Below are positions 15,620 through 17,936 of a stretch of DNA of 17,936 bases, piece by piece (positions within the stretch are counted from its first letter, which is position 1; every line of letters begins with the position of its first letter). This DNA comes from JBFWUW01 sp050247075. Its GTDB lineage: Bacteria > Planctomycetota > Planctomycetia > Pirellulales > JBFWUW01. Where the stretch lies: the NCBI GenBank assembly GCA_050247075.1, contig JBFWUW010000104.1, forward strand, positions 1 to 17,936. Direction: 5' to 3'. The notes under the pieces were generated by a model that worked only from the letters and a program-made list of their open reading frames with translations, searched no databases and had not been told where the DNA came from. The translations under genes and the position numbers were made by a program.

Positions 15620-16018
15620 TTACGGCAGCGCGATCTCCATATCGCTGACTGCGCCAGTTACCTCTTTTTCGATGGTCGATTGTGCGGCATCATACTTTCG
15701 ACCATATGCATCCGTTCCCCCCGCTTTGTCGAGTACCAGCACCGCAACCCGGTACTTTCCCGGAGCGACATCTACCTCGAAGGTCCCATCGGCGGAGATG
15801 ATCCCCTGGAAAATCTCTGCTCCAATGTTGCCATTGACGAGCTCATTGAAACTAATCGTGCCCAATCCGCCGGCTGGTACGCTGACGGCAGCGCCGTCCT
15901 TGGTGATCTTGCCCTTGACTTTTACTGTTTTCGGGCCCCCTTCACCCCCGCATCCACTAACCGCCACCATCAACAACAGGCAGGTTGCCCAGCAACCGAG
16001 CCGAACTGAGAGTTTCAT
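15620..16018 (-). CDS. Small planctomycetal transthyretin-like lipoprotein
   Basis: The product has 132 aa. MKLSVRLGCWATCLLLMVAV then SG|C23 is a lipoprotein signal peptide with a good lipobox (AVSGC), followed by a GGEGG linker. The rest has the pattern of carboxypeptidase-regulatory or transthyretin-like beta-sandwich lipoproteins that are abundant in Planctomycetota: VKVKGKITKDGAAV, GTISF, then GIISADGTFEVDVAPGKYRVAVLVLD. These residues form short beta strands with a DG turn. The function is unknown; the fold suggests an envelope-attached binding or structural protein. The start at 16018 is preferred to 16048 because it opens directly into the signal peptide and has AAGGA 9 bases upstream. 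It is a single-gene unit bounded by terminator-like hairpins on both sides. Confidence 0.85.
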   Translation of the reverse strand: MKLSVRLGCWATCLLLMVAVSGCGGEGGPKTVKVKGKITKDGAAVSVPAGGLGTISFNELVNGNIGAEIFQGIISADGTFEVDVAPGKYRVAVLVLDKAGGTDAYGRKYDAAQSTIEKEVTGAVSDMEIALP

Positions 16019-16154
16019 TTCCAATTTCCTTTCAGTCGTAAGAGACAAAATCGGGCACAGTACCGCCGTGAGCGTCCTAGGTATCGCTCGCGTTCGCGGT
16101 TAAGAAGAATTGATGGTGAGGGGCGCGCCGGACAACGGCTGGCAATCAGGAAAC

Positions 16155-16188
16155 AAGGGTCGCGAGCCGTTGCCAGCTCGCGACCCTT
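16155..16188 (-). terminator. Terminator-like hairpin downstream of the DUF1559 gene
   Basis: On the minus strand, AAGGGTCGCGAGC, an 8-base loop and GCTCGCGACCCTT form a perfect 13-bp stem, followed by GTTTCC. It starts about 85 bases after the DUF1559 stop (16273). The T tract is short and broken, so termination may be incomplete; the stem itself is unambiguous. Confidence 0.7.
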
Positions 16189-16272
16189 TATTAAGATCGT
16201 CGAGTCAATTCAACTCTTCCCGATCCAGCTAAATCGCTGACACAATCGGGCACATAAAAATAACTGCCACGG

Positions 16273-17457
16273 TTACTCGGTTTCGAACCGTACAGGTTCG
16301 CCGTCTTGGTAGCTCAGCATACTGTACCACAAACGGGGAGGAATCGTGTTGGTGACAAAGTGGACCGATGCATCACCAAATGCAACATTGCATCCAGCAG
16401 GATGATTGGACCGAACGCCACCCTGCGAGGCACCAGTACCAGAGTACTCGGTGCATCCCATCTTCAAGCGAGCCAAAGACGCTTGTCCGCCAGCGGCCGC
16501 CTCAGAACCCGTGCAACCCTGCACGATATCAGAACTCTGTATTTTGGCGTTGGGCTGAACGACCGTGGTGATGGCACCATTAGCGATGATGCTGGCACCC
16601 GGCAACCCAAGCATCCAGGTGCCACGGATGTCCTCCGCCACCAAACCGACTCGCACTTCCCCAATCATCGCCGTATAAGCACTGCCGTCCTTACTCACCA
16701 ACGTCGACAACTTGACACCCCAGTTGACTTCCGAGACACCAGCCGCGGTTAAGCCGTCGCCCGTGGCACCGGTATTGAATGGGCGAACATTGCCGTTCAA
16801 CGTACAGAGCGAAGGCGTGCCGCCAATCACCAACTCGCAAGGCCCAGCATTGATGGCATAGTTGCCGCGCGCCCAAAAGTTCGAGACCAAGCCACCGGGA
16901 CCATTGTAGGGAACATCATGGCCCGAATCGGACGGGCACTGATGGACCGACAGGGCGGAGCTGCGGTAATAGGTGCCGTCCAGCAGCGAGGCATCTGGAA
17001 ACCACTTGTATTGCACCACTTGGTTGGCAACCAGCGTGGGATTCGCGGACGTGTAATCTGGAGCTTGCGAAGTCAGGCCCTTGAGGCTAACCCGCATGGC
17101 ATCGTAAATACCCTGGTTCTCGTAGAACGGCGTCGAAATCACCGCCCAGTTCGGTCCTAAGGCATTCGCGTTGGTGGCCGTGCAAGAGGCAGTCGTACCG
17201 CCCATCGAGGCCATGCTAGAGTTGGCAATTTCCTCCGAAAGACGTGCCTGAGGCAACTTCTGGTGCGTGTCGTGGAAACTGTGAGCGGCCAATGCCAATT
17301 GCTTGAGATTGTTCGAGCATTGGTTCCGGCGGGCAGCCTCTCGAGCGGCCTGCACGGCAGGCAGCAACAACGCGATCAAGATCCCGATGATCGCAATTAC
17401 GACCAACAGTTCGACGAGCGTGAACCCCGCTCGACCGCGCAACTTGGTCTTCGTCAT
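16273..17457 (-). CDS. DUF1559 (pseudopilin-like, prepilin-type N-terminus) protein
   Basis: The protein has 394 aa. The basic leader MTKTKLRGRAG is followed by the type IV prepilin motif GFTLVE (11-16) and a long hydrophobic helix (about 12-34, including IAIIGILIALLLPAVQAA), then REAARRNQCSNNLKQLALA, the typical start of planctomycetal DUF1559 proteins. A prepilin peptidase would cleave after G11. The C-terminus carries the family's H-x9-D motif as H352 to D362 (SNHPAGCNVAFGDASVHFV), but the usual DG is DA here. These proteins occur in many copies in planctomycetal genomes; they are thought to be pseudopilin-like envelope proteins, and their role is not settled. The ATG at 17457 has AGGAG 8 bases upstream; the frame is open to 17559 without merit. 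A long leader with two hairpins precedes the gene. Confidence 0.93.
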   Translation of the reverse strand: MTKTKLRGRAGFTLVELLVVIAIIGILIALLLPAVQAAREAARRNQCSNNLKQLALAAHSFHDTHQKLPQARLSEEIANSSMASMGGTTASCTATNANALGPNWAVISTPFYENQGIYDAMRVSLKGLTSQAPDYTSANPTLVANQVVQYKWFPDASLLDGTYYRSSALSVHQCPSDSGHDVPYNGPGGLVSNFWARGNYAINAGPCELVIGGTPSLCTLNGNVRPFNTGATGDGLTAAGVSEVNWGVKLSTLVSKDGSAYTAMIGEVRVGLVAEDIRGTWMLGLPGASIIANGAITTVVQPNAKIQSSDIVQGCTGSEAAAGGQASLARLKMGCTEYSGTGASQGGVRSNHPAGCNVAFGDASVHFVTNTIPPRLWYSMLSYQDGEPVRFETE

Positions 17458-17490
17458 GGTGAAACTCCTAAAAAAGGACAATAAATACGA

Positions 17491-17510
17491 CCTGCCGCCC
17501 AAACGGCAGG
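17491..17510. promoter_or_regulatory. Hairpin in the DUF1559 leader, proximal
   Basis: CCTGCCG and CGGCAGG form a 7-bp stem with a 6-base loop, 34 bases before the ATG. On the minus strand it is followed by TCGTATTTATTGTCCTTTTTT and then the AGGAG, so together with the T run it could work as a weak attenuator. This is inference. Confidence 0.35.
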
Positions 17511-17530
17511 GCCAAAATACCTCACATAAT

Positions 17531-17547
17531 CTCGGCGAATCGCCGAG
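17531..17547. promoter_or_regulatory. Hairpin in the DUF1559 leader, distal
   Basis: CTCGGCG-AAT-CGCCGAG is a perfect 7-bp stem. On the coding (minus) strand a run of seven T precedes it, so it is not a terminator in that direction, and on the plus strand the following run is A. It may be an mRNA leader structure. Confidence 0.35.
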
Positions 17548-17629
17548 CAAAAAAACCAATCGTTAATCGCGGATGAACCAGAATCGGTTGCTTACGGAAT
17601 ACCGCAGATTTGACACCAACTTGCCCCTT

Positions 17630-17657
17630 ATCTTAATGAGATTTGAATTTACTTCAA
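17630..17657 (-). promoter_or_regulatory. Possible sigma70-type promoter of the DUF1559 gene
   Basis: On the minus strand TTGAAG (17657-17652) and TAAGAT (17635-17630) are 16 bases apart, each matching 4 of 6 consensus positions, in an AT-rich stretch that contrasts with the surrounding sequence. It would give a leader of about 165 bases holding both hairpins. Confidence 0.3.
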
Positions 17658-17660
17658 GAA

Positions 17661-17675
17661 AATTGTGAGACAATT
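17661..17675. promoter_or_regulatory. Operator-like dyad upstream of the possible DUF1559 promoter
   Basis: AATTGT-GAG-ACAATT is a perfect dyad with 6-bp arms, ending 3 bases upstream of the -35-like element. Such placement suits a dimeric regulator. It also overlaps the TAA stop (17674-17676) of the frame at the right edge. No known regulator was matched. Confidence 0.3.
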
Positions 17676-17936
17676 AACGTTGGTCGCGCGGAAATTCCAT
17701 CGTCGGCATCACAACGGCCCGAAAACCCAATCCGCCGGCAGCGGTGAGCGCACTGGCCCGCGGCGTATCGAACAGGCCCCAAAAAGCGACTACTTCTCCC
17801 CAGGCACACGCCCAACAGGCGCTGGGCGAAGATTGCAAGTACCTTTGCTGCAATGCTTTGTAGCGAAAAACGCCCTACGCCCTCTGGCACCTTGCCAGGA
17901 TGCCGCGGCAAAAGTCCGGCAGATCGTCGGGCTTGC
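17674..17936 (-). pseudogene. Open frame with one internal TAG at the right edge; possible decayed gene end
   Basis: Read leftwards from the edge, 19 codons (ending LPDFCRGILARCQRA) stop at TAG (17877-17875). The same frame then continues for 66 codons to TAA at 17674, with protein-like content: YKALQQRYLQSSPSACWAC, WGEVVAFWGLFDTPRASAL and GGLGFRAVVMP. The last part resembles C-terminal ends of the GFRVV kind seen in some enzymes, for example formylglycine-generating-enzyme-like domains, but the match is too short to name a family. No good start codon follows the TAG; the earliest is a TTG. Either the gene to the right ends at the TAG and the rest is coincidental, or the TAG is a nonsense mutation in a longer gene. 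Confidence that this is a real coding remnant is low. Confidence 0.25.

Noticed and set aside
17654..17911. 85-codon minus-strand frame at the right edge
   Set aside because: Its product is Arg/Cys-rich without pattern, while the adjacent frame of the same strand reads more like protein (listed as a possible pseudogene).

Overview
The window looks like chromosomal DNA from a member of the Planctomycetota, probably of the Pirellulales type. The reasons are: a DUF1559 pseudopilin-like protein with an N-terminal GFTLVE prepilin motif, a small transthyretin-like lipoprotein, a VIT-vWA secreted protein, a secreted protein that begins like planctomycetal beta-barrel-type proteins, moderately high GC, and loosely packed genes separated by palindromes. 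This assignment is inference from gene families. No rRNA, tRNA, CRISPR array, transposase or prophage gene was seen.

Layout. Positions 1-751 (-) hold the N-terminal 250 codons of a secreted, possibly outer-membrane protein. After a 573-base gap comes a response regulator/diguanylate cyclase with a CBS pair (1325-2902, +). Converging on it is a two-gene unit read leftwards: a YceI-family periplasmic protein (4400-3816) followed after 3 bases by a roughly 10-segment membrane protein (3812-2925).

The centre (4676-10712, +) is a metal-efflux locus. It contains a Cys/His-rich lipoprotein, a periplasmic adaptor (HlyD/CusB type) with a His-rich N-terminal stretch and a His-rich C-terminus, a heavy-metal RND pump (CusA/CzcA type, 1047 aa) and a second, very His-rich lipoprotein. 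No outer-membrane factor (CzcC/TolC type) is encoded in the cluster. The gaps carry strong inverted repeats: two hairpins between the first lipoprotein and the adaptor, an inverted pair of C/G-rich palindromes between adaptor and pump, and a 7-bp tandem repeat that runs through the pump's stop codon.

Next is a secreted heparinase II/III-alginate lyase-like polysaccharide lyase (10887-12956, +). Converging on it are three leftward genes: a VIT-vWA protein (15413-13089), a transthyretin-like lipoprotein (16018-15620) closed by a textbook intrinsic terminator, and a DUF1559 protein (17457-16273) followed by a second terminator-like hairpin. The right edge (17674-17936, -) holds an open frame interrupted by one TAG, perhaps a decayed gene.

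How the genes fit together: the likely functional unit is the efflux locus. I infer that the His/Cys-rich lipoproteins and the His-rich segments of the adaptor buffer or hand over a metal cation in the periplasm to the RND pump. The pump lacks the Met triad of the Cu/Ag pump CusA at the positions I could align by eye, so a divalent cation such as Zn, Co or Ni is at least as likely as copper. The other genes look like ordinary planctomycetal envelope, carbohydrate-degradation and signalling genes without an obvious shared pathway.
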